In this document: piece by piece, positions 35,784-45,293 of the stretch
Numbering within the stretch: the first letter of the stretch is position 1
How the letters are laid out: each line of letters starts with the position of its first letter
Assembly (NCBI GenBank): GCA_017622875.1
Contig: JAGAQG010000047.1
Coordinates: forward strand, 1 to 64,000
DNA from: Lachnospiraceae bacterium
GTDB lineage: Bacteria; Bacillota; Clostridia; Lachnospirales; Lachnospiraceae
Direction of reading: 5' to 3'
Length of the DNA stretch: 64,000 nucleotides
The notes under the pieces: generated by a model
Databases searched by the model: none
Seen by the model: only the letters and a program-made list of their open reading frames with translations
What the model was told of the DNA's origin: nothing
Position numbers and translations under genes: made by a program

Positions 35784-37106
35784 ATGAAGTCACTTGGACA
35801 GAGAATTATTGCAGTGTTAATCGTTGTTCTGATTTTGGGACAGATGTTAACTGTAGGTATTTCCCGCTACAACAGCTTAAGAGAAAATACAGAAAGCACT
35901 GGAGAAGATGTAGAGCTGACCATCTGGTACACAGATGCAAAGCTGAATGATTTTATGCTGGAAGCAGCAGTGGATTATAAGGAGAGCACCGGAATCACAG
36001 TAAATCCGCAATTGATTTCCGCAGTAGACTACATTGAAACCATCAGTGACGCTACCTTTATCGAAGAAAATGGACCGGATCTTTTCGTGGCGGGCAGCGA
36101 CCTGCTTCAGAAAGCACTTTACGCGGGGCTTGTAGATGATCAGGTAAGCTATTCAGAAGCTGAAGAAGACAATATTCCACAGAAGGCTTTTGATGCAGCT
36201 ACCTGTAATGGAAAGTTGATCGGTTATCCGTTCTATTTCGAAAGCTGTTTTCTTCTGTATAATAAATATTATGTAGAGGACTGGCCGGGAACTGTTGATG
36301 AAATCCTGGAATATGCAGATGAGTTTGATACGACGACCACAACAGAGAGAGTACAGAGTATTTTCAAATGGGATGTATCAGATATTTTTTATAACTATTT
36401 CTTTATCGGAAACTATGTAGGGCTTGGCGGCATCAATGGGGATGACACCTCTCAGTTAAATCTTTCAGCAGGAAAGACCATTGAATGTCTGGAATATTAT
36501 CAGGCGTTAAATGAATTCTTTGCGATTGATGAAGAAACCGTGCATAATGAAGATGTTATTCAGGAGTTTATTGATGGAAAGATTGTATTTACCATCGCAA
36601 AGACAGATGCAATCGCAAGACTTGATAAGGCCATTGAGGATGGTACTGTTCCAGAGTATACACTGGAAGCGGCCACTGATGAAGAGGGAAACGAGATTCC
36701 AGCCAGAGAAGTGGATTGTTTCTACGGAGTCGGTGATATTCCGAATCTGACAACAGATCTTCTCACAAGAGGGTTGTCTGTAACAAACTCTATTGTTGTA
36801 AATAATTACAGCCAGAATCGTGCTTATGCCAATGATTTTGCCCATTATCTTTCTTATGAAAGAGCAGACCGCCTGTATGAACAGACCGGAAAGGTTTCTG
36901 TCTGCAAAAATGTGACTGCAGGCGATGAAAACTGGGAACGCATTATGGTTCAGTATGCGGGTTCTGTAGAAATTCCGAAAATCATTGAAATGAGCAATTA
37001 CTGGATCTTAATGGAAATTGCATTTGCGAATATCTGGAATGGTGCGGACATCATGACAGAAATCGGCAATGTTGTAAGCCAGATGAATATGCAGTTAAGC
37101 GAATAA
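35784..37106 (+). CDS. Membrane-anchored extracellular solute-binding protein
   Basis: 440 aa. An N-terminal hydrophobic helix (IIAVLIVVLILGQMLTVGI) lacks a lipobox Cys and a clear signal cleavage site, so an uncleaved anchor is likely. The rest resembles CUT1-type ABC substrate-binding proteins (VELTIWYTDAKLNDFM, then ENGPDLFVAGSDLLQKAL). There are no permease or ATPase genes nearby. It follows argD by 28 nt on the same strand. The ligand is unknown; location suggests co-expression with arginine synthesis but not function. Confidence 0.75.
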   Translation: MKSLGQRIIAVLIVVLILGQMLTVGISRYNSLRENTESTGEDVELTIWYTDAKLNDFMLEAAVDYKESTGITVNPQLISAVDYIETISDATFIEENGPDLFVAGSDLLQKALYAGLVDDQVSYSEAEEDNIPQKAFDAATCNGKLIGYPFYFESCFLLYNKYYVEDWPGTVDEILEYADEFDTTTTTERVQSIFKWDVSDIFYNYFFIGNYVGLGGINGDDTSQLNLSAGKTIECLEYYQALNEFFAIDEETVHNEDVIQEFIDGKIVFTIAKTDAIARLDKAIEDGTVPEYTLEAATDEEGNEIPAREVDCFYGVGDIPNLTTDLLTRGLSVTNSIVVNNYSQNRAYANDFAHYLSYERADRLYEQTGKVSVCKNVTAGDENWERIMVQYAGSVEIPKIIEMSNYWILMEIAFANIWNGADIMTEIGNVVSQMNMQLSE

Positions 37107-37141
37107 TGAGAAAAGCCGGGAGCCTTTCTCGTCATTCGTAC

Positions 37142-37170
37142 TTGCAAGAAACAAAATAATTCGTTACAAT
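37142..37170 (+). promoter_or_regulatory. Promoter of the ComEA-like to holA gene row
   Basis: TTGCAA (37142-37147), a 17-bp spacer, then TACAAT (37165-37170). A 9-bp GAGAAA...TTTCTC hairpin without a T run lies just upstream (37108-37130). Confidence 0.65.
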
Positions 37171-37211
37171 AAGGGTCAGGCATAGAGGGGCTATCTGGAA
37201 AGGTAGGAAAT

Positions 37212-37613
37212 ATGCCGGACAGTCGAATGATACACAAAGCAGGGAAAATATCTTTCCTGCTTGTTTGTCTTTTTCTGTGTACTGCCTGTGGGAAGCAAAA
37301 AACAGTCTTTGAAGCAGGGGCAGAAGCGGTCGAAACCGTTAAAATGGAAGAGACAGAAATCATAAGTAAGGCAGAGAAAGAAGAATATTTGGATTCTGCC
37401 GCAGAAACTCTCTCAAATCTAAAGGTAAACATCAATACAGCAGGCACAGAAGAACTGATGACATTGCCGGGCATCGGGCAGGTGCGGGCTGCCGCTATTA
37501 TTGAGTACCGTGAGCGGGAAGGAGAGTTTGAGAAAATTGAAGACATTATGAATGTGAAGGGGATAGGAACCGGAATATTCAGTAAAATAAACAGTTTAAT
37601 TTGTGTGAAATGA
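37212..37613 (+). CDS. ComEA-like helix-hairpin-helix lipoprotein
   Basis: 133 aa. The signal segment ISFLLVCLFLCTAC ends in a lipobox-like LCTAC, so a lipid anchor is likely. After a Glu-rich spacer, a ComEA-type DNA-binding tandem helix-hairpin-helix occupies residues 72-133 (VNINTAGTEELMTLPGIGQV). In competent bacteria ComEA binds incoming DNA at the outer membrane face. comEC lies five genes on in the same row, supporting a DNA-uptake role. The response regulator follows 7 nt after its stop. Confidence 0.85.
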   Translation: MPDSRMIHKAGKISFLLVCLFLCTACGKQKTVFEAGAEAVETVKMEETEIISKAEKEEYLDSAAETLSNLKVNINTAGTEELMTLPGIGQVRAAAIIEYREREGEFEKIEDIMNVKGIGTGIFSKINSLICVK

Positions 37614-37620
37614 GGAAAGC

Positions 37621-38310
37621 ATGAGCAGAAAAGTATTAGTCGTAGATGACGAAAAATTAATCGTAAAGGGCGTCCGCTTTAGTTTAGAGCAGGATGGCAT
37701 GGAAGTGGATTGTGCCTATGACGGGGAAGAGGCTTTGGAAAAAATCAAGGCCAATGAATACGATATTGTTCTTCTGGATATTATGCTTCCGAAAATGGAT
37801 GGCTTTGAGGTGTGCCAGCAGGTGAGAGAATTTTCCGATGTGCCAATTCTGATGCTGACTGCCAAGGGTGATGATATGGATAAAATCTTAGGCCTGGAAT
37901 ACGGGGCTGACGATTATATTACCAAGCCATTTAATATTCTGGAAGTGAAGGCGCGTATCAAAGCCATTACAAGAAGAACGAGTAAGGGAACACAGCAGAA
38001 AAAAGATGATTCCACCATTAAGGCATCTGATATGACATTAGATACTGACAGTAAGCGGCTGCATATTGGGAACAAGGAGATTAATCTGACATCCAAGGAA
38101 TTCGATGTGCTGGAGCTTTTAGTCAAAAATCCGGATAAGGTTTACAGCAGAGAAAAACTTTTAGGGCTTGTCTGGGGCAGCCAGTATCCGGGAGATGTTC
38201 GTACCGTAGATGTACATATCCGCCGCTTAAGAGAAAAGATTGAAACAAATCCAAGCGAGCCAAAATATGTGCATACGAAGTGGGGTGTTGGTTATTACTT
38301 CAAAGGTTAA
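37621..38310 (+). CDS. OmpR-family response regulator
   Basis: 229 aa. The receiver domain carries the acidic pocket VVDDEK, phosphoacceptor Asp53 in LLDIMLP, and the TAKGDD and TKPFN switch residues. The C-terminal winged helix ends GDVRTVDVHIRRLREKIE, typical of OmpR/PhoB. GAGGAAAGC precedes ATG. It overlaps the sensor kinase gene that follows, so the two form one two-component system. The stimulus is unknown. Confidence 0.95.
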   Translation: MSRKVLVVDDEKLIVKGVRFSLEQDGMEVDCAYDGEEALEKIKANEYDIVLLDIMLPKMDGFEVCQQVREFSDVPILMLTAKGDDMDKILGLEYGADDYITKPFNILEVKARIKAITRRTSKGTQQKKDDSTIKASDMTLDTDSKRLHIGNKEINLTSKEFDVLELLVKNPDKVYSREKLLGLVWGSQYPGDVRTVDVHIRRLREKIETNPSEPKYVHTKWGVGYYFKG

Positions 38311-39751
38311 AAAACTTTTTTCTACAATAAGCAAATTATTAAAAAGCCTGAATTTCAGGCTTTTTGTGACTTTATTAGTGATTGGGGTAATGCCTGCGGC
38401 AATCGTTTCCAATGTTTTTTTAAATACTTATTACGAAAGAGCCATTGCAGTCCGTACCACTGATGTTCAGAATCAGTGCAAGATTATTTCTAATCAGATC
38501 GTTGCCAGTGATTATCTGCAAAATAACAAATCTGACACGATTCAGGGGGAATTATCCTTAATTTCCTCTCACTATGACGGGCGAATCATGATCATCGATC
38601 AGGATTTAAGAGTCATTACAGATACCTACAATATGGAAGCTTCCAAGACCATGATCGTAGAAGAGGTCATCCGCTGTTTTAAGACAGGAACCAGTGTCCA
38701 CATGGTCAGCGGACGATTCATCGAGGTGGCAGTTCCAATTCAGAGAGTCGTTGATGAAACGGCAGGAACCACAGAAACTTTGGGTGTTATTCTTGTCAGT
38801 GCTTCCCTGGATGCGATTACCGACAATAAAGAGGTGCTCTATGATTCTGTCAGCCTGATTTTGACCATTGCATTGATTGTTATGGTACTGATTGCAGCAA
38901 TCTTATCCATTGCTTTTGTTCATCCGTTTAAACGTCTGACAAAGAGAATCAATGCAGTCAACGCAGAGCATATGGAAGAGGAAGTACATGAAAATTCTTA
39001 TGTAGAGACGGAACAGATTGCGGAGGCATTTAACCAACAAAGAGCCAAATCCAAGCTTTTGGATGAATCACGTCAGGAATTTGTATCCAATGTGTCTCAC
39101 GAATTAAAAACACCTCTGACCTCTATGAAGGTTCTTGCGGATTCGCTGATTCAGATGCCGGATGCACCAGTGGAATTTTACAGAGAATTTATGGAAGATA
39201 TTTCAGCGGAAATTGACCGGGAAAATGCGATCATTGCAGATTTGCTTACTATGGTAAAACTGGATAAGACACAGGCAGAAATCAATATTCAGTCTCAGAA
39301 TATCAATGAGCTTCTGGAACTGATCTTAAAGCGATTGAAGCCGATTGCGGCGAAACAGAATGTAGAAATTGTATTTGAAAGTTTCCGTGAGGTCATAGCA
39401 GAGGTAGATGAGGTAAAACTGACTCTTGCGCTGACGAATTTTGTAGAAAATGCCATTAAATATAATAAGGAAAACGGATGGGTTCATGTATCACTGGATG
39501 CAGACCATAAATATTTCTATGTGAAGGTGACAGATTCCGGCTGCGGTATTCCGGAGGAAGATCAGGAGCATATTTTTGAGAGATTTTACCGTGTGGACAA
39601 ATCTCATTCCAGAGAGATTGGCGGCACAGGTCTGGGTCTTTCCATTGCCAAAAATGTGGTGCTGATGCACCGCGGTATCATTGAAATTTCCAGTGTGGTA
39701 GATGAGGGTACAACGATTACTGTACGGATTCCTCTCAACTACATTGTGTAG
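38285..39751 (+). CDS. Sensor histidine kinase (GTG start likely)
   Basis: About 488 aa from GTG 38285. The frame is open from 38240, but a start inside the regulator gene that far up lacks support; TTG 38288 is an alternative. TM1 (FVTLLVIGVMPAAIVSNVF), an outside sensor of about 140 residues, TM2 and HAMP follow. The H box is SHELKTPL with His272; then NFVENAIKYNKENG, DSGCGIP and GGTGLGLSIAK complete the kinase. The layout matches WalK/PhoR-type kinases. The preceding response regulator is the cognate partner. Confidence 0.92.
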   Translation: MLVITSKVKKLFSTISKLLKSLNFRLFVTLLVIGVMPAAIVSNVFLNTYYERAIAVRTTDVQNQCKIISNQIVASDYLQNNKSDTIQGELSLISSHYDGRIMIIDQDLRVITDTYNMEASKTMIVEEVIRCFKTGTSVHMVSGRFIEVAVPIQRVVDETAGTTETLGVILVSASLDAITDNKEVLYDSVSLILTIALIVMVLIAAILSIAFVHPFKRLTKRINAVNAEHMEEEVHENSYVETEQIAEAFNQQRAKSKLLDESRQEFVSNVSHELKTPLTSMKVLADSLIQMPDAPVEFYREFMEDISAEIDRENAIIADLLTMVKLDKTQAEINIQSQNINELLELILKRLKPIAAKQNVEIVFESFREVIAEVDEVKLTLALTNFVENAIKYNKENGWVHVSLDADHKYFYVKVTDSGCGIPEEDQEHIFERFYRVDKSHSREIGGTGLGLSIAKNVVLMHRGIIEISSVVDEGTTITVRIPLNYIV

Positions 39752-39765
39752 AAGGGAGAATGAAT

Positions 39766-40683
39766 ATGAAAAAATTGAGAATATTCCTGCTCCTTGCAAT
39801 CCTTGCGGTGATATTTACGGGATGTGGAAAGGAAGCGCCAGCAGCAGATGGAACGGTGGTTTATTATCTGAATAAGGACGTTACCTCGATTGTCCCGGTA
39901 AGCTGCAAGATTACGGGAGATGGACCGGAAATCAGGGTGGAAGAGTTTCTGGCGAAGCTTGAGTCAGCTCCGGAGTCCGTAGATCTTCGACGAACCATTC
40001 CTGAGAGCGTAAAAATCTTAAGCTATACATTGGATAGAAAACAGTTGTATCTTGACTTCAGTGCTGAGTATCTGAATATGGATAAAGCTACAGAAGTACT
40101 TGTGCGGGCAGCCATCGTAAAGACCATGGTTCAGGTAGACGAGGTCAGCTTTATTGGGATTCGTGTGGCAGGAGAGCCGATTAAAGACAGTACAGGAAGT
40201 ACGATCGGGCTTATGAATGAAAATACCTTCCTTGACAATATGGGAAGCGAGGAAAATGCGACAAAAATTACAAACTTAAATCTTTACTTTGCAAATAAGA
40301 CTGGTGATAAATTAAAGAATCAGTCTTGTGTTGTCGAGTACAATGCCAATGTGGCAGTAGAAAAGGTAATCGTGGAACAGCTGATTGCAGGTCCGACGGA
40401 AGAAGGGTACTATGCGACCATTCCAAAAGACACGAAGGTTATGAACGTTACCACAAAAGATGGAGTGTGCTATGTAAATCTTGATACCGGCTTTACTGGC
40501 CAGGGGTATGATGTACTTGGTACCGTTACCATTTACTCTATTGTAAACTCCTTAACAGAACTTCCGGGAGTTACTGATGTTCAGATTCTTGTAAATGGTG
40601 AGACAAACATCAGCTACAAAGATAATATTAGTCTAGAAACGATTTTCCAGAGAAATATGGAAATGATTGAGAAGGGGGAATAA
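39766..40683 (+). CDS. GerMN-domain lipoprotein
   Basis: 305 aa from ATG 39766; ATG 39760 lies too close to the ribosome site GGGAG. A lipobox (AVIFTGC) gives a lipid anchor. Two GerMN domains follow, each with a YLDFSAEYLN- or YVNLDTGF-type strand, near residues 65-140 and 205-280. GerM-like proteins act in sporulation and germination. Here the gene follows a sensor kinase, so it may instead be an envelope accessory of that system. It abuts comEC. Confidence 0.8.
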   Translation: MKKLRIFLLLAILAVIFTGCGKEAPAADGTVVYYLNKDVTSIVPVSCKITGDGPEIRVEEFLAKLESAPESVDLRRTIPESVKILSYTLDRKQLYLDFSAEYLNMDKATEVLVRAAIVKTMVQVDEVSFIGIRVAGEPIKDSTGSTIGLMNENTFLDNMGSEENATKITNLNLYFANKTGDKLKNQSCVVEYNANVAVEKVIVEQLIAGPTEEGYYATIPKDTKVMNVTTKDGVCYVNLDTGFTGQGYDVLGTVTIYSIVNSLTELPGVTDVQILVNGETNISYKDNISLETIFQRNMEMIEKGE

Positions 40684-40684
40684 C

Positions 40685-42820
40685 ATGCGAAGAAGGCCGT
40701 TATGCCTTGCAGCAGCTCTTCTCTTACTGATTCTATGGATTTTACCGAAGGATGTCTGGCTGAAGAAGCCGGACATCCCTTCGGGGGAAAAGGTGAAAAT
40801 TACCGGAACGGTAACGAAAAGGGAACAAAAAGAAGACAAAGAGGTCTATTATTTAAAGAAATGTCTGTGTGACAGAACAGATTCTGAAATTTCTGTGTTA
40901 GCCTACACGCAAAAAGGCACTTCCTATCCAGTCGGATGCGAATTATCACTTTATGGAACAATTTATCAGTTAAATGCAGCAGATAACCCGGGACAGTTTG
41001 ATGGGGAAAGCTATTATCAGAGTCAGGGGATTTTGTATACCTTTCAGACAGAAACGGTGCTTGGTTTTTTGGGAGAAAGCATTTTAAGAGAAAAAATGAC
41101 TTGTCTTCGGGAATATTTTTCACATCAGCTAATCAAGATTTACAACGAAAGGGATGCAGGAATTCTAAAGGCTGTACTTTTAGGAGATAAATCTACTCTT
41201 CGGGACGAAGATCAGTTGCTTTATCAGAAAAATGGAATTTCCCATTTGCTCGCCATTTCAGGGCTTCATATTTCTATGATTGGGATCAGCTTCTATAAAT
41301 TACTGAGAAAGTGGAATCTTACCTTTATAGAAGCCGGAGTACCAAGCGGTATTCTTCTATTTCTTTATGGAATGATGACTGGATTTGGAATCTCTACGAT
41401 TCAGGCAGTCTGTATGTTTCTTGTGATGATCTTTGCAGATATCACTGGAAGAGCCTATGACATGGCAAGTGCTATGGCACTGGCAGCAATCATCATTTTA
41501 CTGCGCAGCCCTTTACAGGCCAGACAGGCAGGATTTTTACTTTCTTTTGGAGCGGTACTTGGAATCTGTCTGGTATACCCCATTTTAGAATCTGCAATTC
41601 ATCCAAAGAGAAAACTGTCCAGAACCATACTATTCAGTATTTCACTGGCACTGATTACTTATCCGCTCAGTGTTCATTTTTTCTATGAATATCCCTTATA
41701 TTCCATTCTGTTAAATTTTATCGTAATCCCCTGTATGCCTATAGTCATGGGGTTCGGTGGTGCCGGGATGCTGGCGGGATGTGCAGTGACGGAAATAGGA
41801 AGAGTGATTGGAATACCGGCGCATTTAGTACTGTCTCTCTATGAAGGGCTTGGAACCTGGGTGGCTGCATTACCTGCATCGGTGTTACGTTTGGGATGTG
41901 AAGAACCATGGCAGTTGATCTTGTATTATGTGGTTTTGTTTGTGAGCCTTTTGGGCCTATGGTATGGAAGAAGAAAAATATTTGGTTTGCTTTTGCCAGT
42001 GGCGGTGCTGATTGTGACACTCAGATTTCGAAAAGGTTTGGAGTTTACCATGCTGGATGTGGGACAGGGGGATGGATTGTTCTTGAGGATGCCCTGTGGC
42101 ACTACCTGTCTAATAGATGGAGGGAGTACCAGTGTTAAGAATATCGGACAATATCGAATCTTACCATATCTGAAATATGAGGGAGTGTCGAAACTTGACT
42201 ACGTGATTTTTACCCATCTTGATGAGGATCATATCAGCGGGATAAGAGAACTGGTAGAGATGTATGGAACATTGGATGGAGTAAAAATTGATCAAATATT
42301 GTTTCCGACCATTGCAGATCCTGATGAAAATTATGTCGAAATGTGGAATCTGGCTAAGGAAAAAGGAATTGTAACTGGTACCATTGGTGCAGGAGATACG
42401 ATCCACGGAGAAAATTGTATGCTGGAGTGCATTTATCCGGTCAGGGGAAGCGATACCTTGGATGAAAATAATAGTTCCACGGTCCTTCAGCTCCAGTTTG
42501 ATGCGTTTTCCATGCTGTTAAGCGGGGATTTGGGATTTGATGGAGAAAATGATCTGTTGGAGAGCCAGCGCCTGAAAAATATTGATGTCTGGAAAGTGTC
42601 TCATCATGGTTCAAAGTATTCCGGAAGTGAAGAATTTCTGGAAGTGATTCGTCCGCAGCTTAGTCTGATTTCGGTGGGAAAGAATACCTATGGGCACCCA
42701 AGTAAAGAGATTTTGATAAGATTAGAGAATATTGGAAGTCAGGTGGAAACGACACTGGATGGAGGTGCGCTGATGTTAGAAAGTGATGGGAACAGCTTTG
42801 TCCTTTCCTTGCAAAGATGA
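40685..42820 (+). CDS. comEC: DNA internalisation channel ComEC/Rec2
   Basis: 711 aa from ATG 40685, preceded by GGGGG 6 nt away; TTG 40667 is rejected. An N-terminal DUF4131 region is followed by the competence domain with many membrane spans (HLLAISGLHISMIGISFYKL, then DITGRAYDMASAMAL). A C-terminal metallo-beta-lactamase domain carries HLDEDH at 511-516 and SHHGSKYSGS. ComEC passes single-stranded DNA through the membrane. The ComEA-like gene is upstream in the same row. Other competence genes (comG, comF) are not in the window. Confidence 0.93.
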   Translation: MRRRPLCLAAALLLLILWILPKDVWLKKPDIPSGEKVKITGTVTKREQKEDKEVYYLKKCLCDRTDSEISVLAYTQKGTSYPVGCELSLYGTIYQLNAADNPGQFDGESYYQSQGILYTFQTETVLGFLGESILREKMTCLREYFSHQLIKIYNERDAGILKAVLLGDKSTLRDEDQLLYQKNGISHLLAISGLHISMIGISFYKLLRKWNLTFIEAGVPSGILLFLYGMMTGFGISTIQAVCMFLVMIFADITGRAYDMASAMALAAIIILLRSPLQARQAGFLLSFGAVLGICLVYPILESAIHPKRKLSRTILFSISLALITYPLSVHFFYEYPLYSILLNFIVIPCMPIVMGFGGAGMLAGCAVTEIGRVIGIPAHLVLSLYEGLGTWVAALPASVLRLGCEEPWQLILYYVVLFVSLLGLWYGRRKIFGLLLPVAVLIVTLRFRKGLEFTMLDVGQGDGLFLRMPCGTTCLIDGGSTSVKNIGQYRILPYLKYEGVSKLDYVIFTHLDEDHISGIRELVEMYGTLDGVKIDQILFPTIADPDENYVEMWNLAKEKGIVTGTIGAGDTIHGENCMLECIYPVRGSDTLDENNSSTVLQLQFDAFSMLLSGDLGFDGENDLLESQRLKNIDVWKVSHHGSKYSGSEEFLEVIRPQLSLISVGKNTYGHPSKEILIRLENIGSQVETTLDGGALMLESDGNSFVLSLQR

Positions 42821-42877
42821 GAGGATTCAGTTATACTTTGTACAGACATTGTCAATTAAGAAAGTCGGGAGTCAGTC

Positions 42878-43858
42878 ATGGAGCAGTTATTGCAGGATTT
42901 AAAACAGCAGAATTTTAAAAATGTTTATCTTCTCTGTGGGGAAGAAGCATATCTTCGCAACCAGTACAAAAAGCGTCTAAAGGATGCCCTTGTGATGGAC
43001 GGAGATACCATGAACTATTCCTACTATGAGGGAAAAGACATTAATCCGCGGGCTGTGATCGATATGGCTGAAACATTACCATTTTTTGCGGATCGCCGTG
43101 TGCTGATGATTGAAAACAGCAGCTTCTTTAAAAATAAATGTGATGAGCTGGCAGATTATATGTCAGTGATTCCGGAAAGTACCTGTTTTATTTTTGTTGA
43201 GACAGAGATTGATAAAAGAAACCGCCTTTATAAAGAAGTGAAAAAATGTGGCAGGATCGTAGAGTTTGGCATTCAGAAAGAAGATACTTTGATCAAGTGG
43301 ATTTTGGGAATGTTAAAAAAAGAAGGAAAGAATGTAACGAAAGAGACATTGCAGACTTTTCTTACGAAAACCGGCAGCGATATGCAGCAGATTAAAAATG
43401 AGCTGGATAAGCTGGTTTCCTACACAGAAGGCAGAGATGTGATTACAACGGCGGATGTAGAAAGCGTGTGCATTACTCAGACTACAAATAAGATTTTCGA
43501 TATGGTCAATGCCATTGCAGAGGGAAATCAAAAGAAAGCTTTGGAATTATATGAAGACTTACTCTCTTTAAAAGAGCCGCCAATGAGAATTTTATTCCTT
43601 ATAGCGAGACAGTTTAATCAGCTGTATCAGTTGAAACTTTTAGCAAAAGAGGGAATGCCATCCTCTGAGATTGCCAAACAGGCAGGAATCATGCCATTTG
43701 CTATGAAAAAATATCAGGCACAGGCAAAACGTTTTTCAGAAGAAGAGCTTAGAACTGCTGTGGAAGAATGTGTAGCAAGTGAAGAAGCAGTGAAGACCGG
43801 GGCCATGGGAGACCGTTTATCGGTAGAGCTGCTGATTATGAAATATTCGAAAAGATAA
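42878..43858 (+). CDS. holA: DNA polymerase III subunit delta
   Basis: 326 aa. The AAA+-like N domain starts with VYLLCGEEAYLRNQYKK, and the C-terminal collar domain contains KEPPMRILFLIARQFNQLYQ. It belongs to the clamp loader. Its position next to comEC, before rpsT on the opposite strand, is the standard Firmicute order. The start lies about 57 nt after comEC. Confidence 0.93.
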   Translation: MEQLLQDLKQQNFKNVYLLCGEEAYLRNQYKKRLKDALVMDGDTMNYSYYEGKDINPRAVIDMAETLPFFADRRVLMIENSSFFKNKCDELADYMSVIPESTCFIFVETEIDKRNRLYKEVKKCGRIVEFGIQKEDTLIKWILGMLKKEGKNVTKETLQTFLTKTGSDMQQIKNELDKLVSYTEGRDVITTADVESVCITQTTNKIFDMVNAIAEGNQKKALELYEDLLSLKEPPMRILFLIARQFNQLYQLKLLAKEGMPSSEIAKQAGIMPFAMKKYQAQAKRFSEEELRTAVEECVASEEAVKTGAMGDRLSVELLIMKYSKR

Positions 43859-43896
43859 AAAAAGACGTATCTGACTGACGGGATCAGATACGTCTT
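43855..43896 (-). terminator. Terminator of rpsT (convergent with holA)
   Basis: 13-bp stem AAGACGTATCTGA / TCAGATACGTCTT with a 9-nt loop. On the minus strand it is followed by a run of T, giving a strong terminator for rpsT. The plus-strand flank is less T-rich. Confidence 0.85.
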
Positions 43897-43919
43897 ATCA
43901 ATTTGCTTATTTTTAAAAC

Positions 43920-44183
43920 TTATGCTAAACCGTTGATAGCTTTCTGTAAACGGGAAGCTTTTCTTGCAACAGTTTTTTTGTGGTATACACCTTTAGAAGC
44001 TGCGCTGTCCATTACGGAAACTGCTGCTCTGTAAGCTGCTTTAGCTGCTTCTACATCTTTAGCTGCGATAGCTGCATCAACTTTTTTGATAGCTGTCTTA
44101 ACTTCAGATTTGATAGACTTATTTCTCATAGCGTTTCTTTCAGCTACTAATACTCTTTTTTTAGCGGATTTGATATTTGCCAT
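43920..44183 (-). CDS. rpsT: Ribosomal protein S20 (bS20)
   Basis: 87 aa, MANIKSAKKRVLVAERNAMR, basic and helical. The start at 44183 has GGAGG 9 nt upstream; the frame's upstream codons are not used. It binds 16S rRNA in the 30S subunit. It converges with holA and diverges from gpr. Confidence 0.97.
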   Translation of the reverse strand: MANIKSAKKRVLVAERNAMRNKSIKSEVKTAIKKVDAAIAAKDVEAAKAAYRAAVSVMDSAASKGVYHKKTVARKASRLQKAINGLA

Positions 44184-44285
44184 TGTAATTTCCTCCAAAC
44201 AATGTAATATGATTTATATTTTACTTTTCGTTCAATTTCGTTTTGTTCGGTGAGACACGGTTTCCGACTTAAAACGTACCTAATT

Positions 44286-44314
44286 ATAATAAATGACTCC
44301 TTTCATTCTGTCAA
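44286..44314 (-). promoter_or_regulatory. Promoter of rpsT
   Basis: On the minus strand, TTGACA (44309-44314), a 17-bp spacer, then TATTAT (44286-44291). Confidence 0.8.
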
Positions 44315-44378
44315 TACATAAATCGGCGAAAATTGAGAAAAAATAAGCAGAAAATACGTAAAAAGGAGGAGTCTGAAA

Positions 44379-45242
44379 ATGGAACATTTTCCGATCAGAA
44401 CAGACCTGGCCTTAGAATCCAGAGAACGCTTAGAAGCAGATAAAGATGAAATGAGAGGCGTGATTTTTGAGGAACAATATGACGAAAAAAGAAATGTGAC
44501 CATCACGAAAGTAAAGATTGAAACAGAGAATGGAGCAAAATCCATCGGAAAGCCCATCGGAACCTACCTGACTCTGGAAGCACCCGATATGGCGGTTCCG
44601 GATGAGGGAAGCCACAGAGAAGTTTCGGAGGTTCTGGCAGAGCAGTTAAAGGGACTTCTGGGAGAAACGATAGAGTCTGTGCTGGTGGTAGGCCTTGGAA
44701 ACCGGGAGGTTACTCCGGATGCTCTGGGCCCGGAAGTCATTGGAAATCTCTATATCACACGCCATATTTTACGAGAATATGGAAATTATGCATTTCCTGA
44801 TAAAAAAGTTGCAGCCATCAGCGGGATCGTACCGGGAGTCATGGCACAAACGGGAATGGAATCACTGGAGATTGTAAGAGGAATCATTAAAGAGACAAGA
44901 CCCCAGTGTATCATAGCCATTGATGCATTGGCTGCCAGAAGTGTAAAACGTCTGGGAAGGACGATTCAGCTTGCAGATACAGGAATCAATCCAGGGTCTG
45001 GTGTTGGAAATCATCGAAAAGGGATGAATGAAGAGACTTTGGGTGTACCAGTCATTGCGATTGGTGTCCCTACGGTTGTAGATGCTGCTACCATAGTCTA
45101 TGATGCTTGTCAGGATGTGGATAAGATTCCAAATGGCATTGCAGGAATGTTCGTAACTCCGAAAAACATTGATGAGACAGTAAAAAATCTAAGCTATACC
45201 ATTTCAGAGGCATTGAATATGACATTTGAACTGAATTTTTAA
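44379..45242 (+). CDS. gpr: Germination protease GPR
   Basis: 287 aa, peptidase A25. It starts MEHFPIRTDLALESRE, the propeptide-containing N terminus that is trimmed during sporulation. Core segments VLVVGLGNREVTPDALGP and INPGSGVGNHRKG are family markers. It degrades small acid-soluble proteins at germination. Ribosome site AAGGAGGAG. It precedes spoIIP. A sigma-G promoter was sought and not convincingly found. Confidence 0.95.
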   Translation: MEHFPIRTDLALESRERLEADKDEMRGVIFEEQYDEKRNVTITKVKIETENGAKSIGKPIGTYLTLEAPDMAVPDEGSHREVSEVLAEQLKGLLGETIESVLVVGLGNREVTPDALGPEVIGNLYITRHILREYGNYAFPDKKVAAISGIVPGVMAQTGMESLEIVRGIIKETRPQCIIAIDALAARSVKRLGRTIQLADTGINPGSGVGNHRKGMNEETLGVPVIAIGVPTVVDAATIVYDACQDVDKIPNGIAGMFVTPKNIDETVKNLSYTISEALNMTFELNF

Positions 45243-45293
45243 CCAGAATCATGAATATATTAGGTAGAAAGGCGGTTTGACGGGAGCAGTTTC

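Noticed and set aside
44199..44378. Sigma-G promoter before gpr
   Set aside because: No pair of boxes with correct spacing was convincing.
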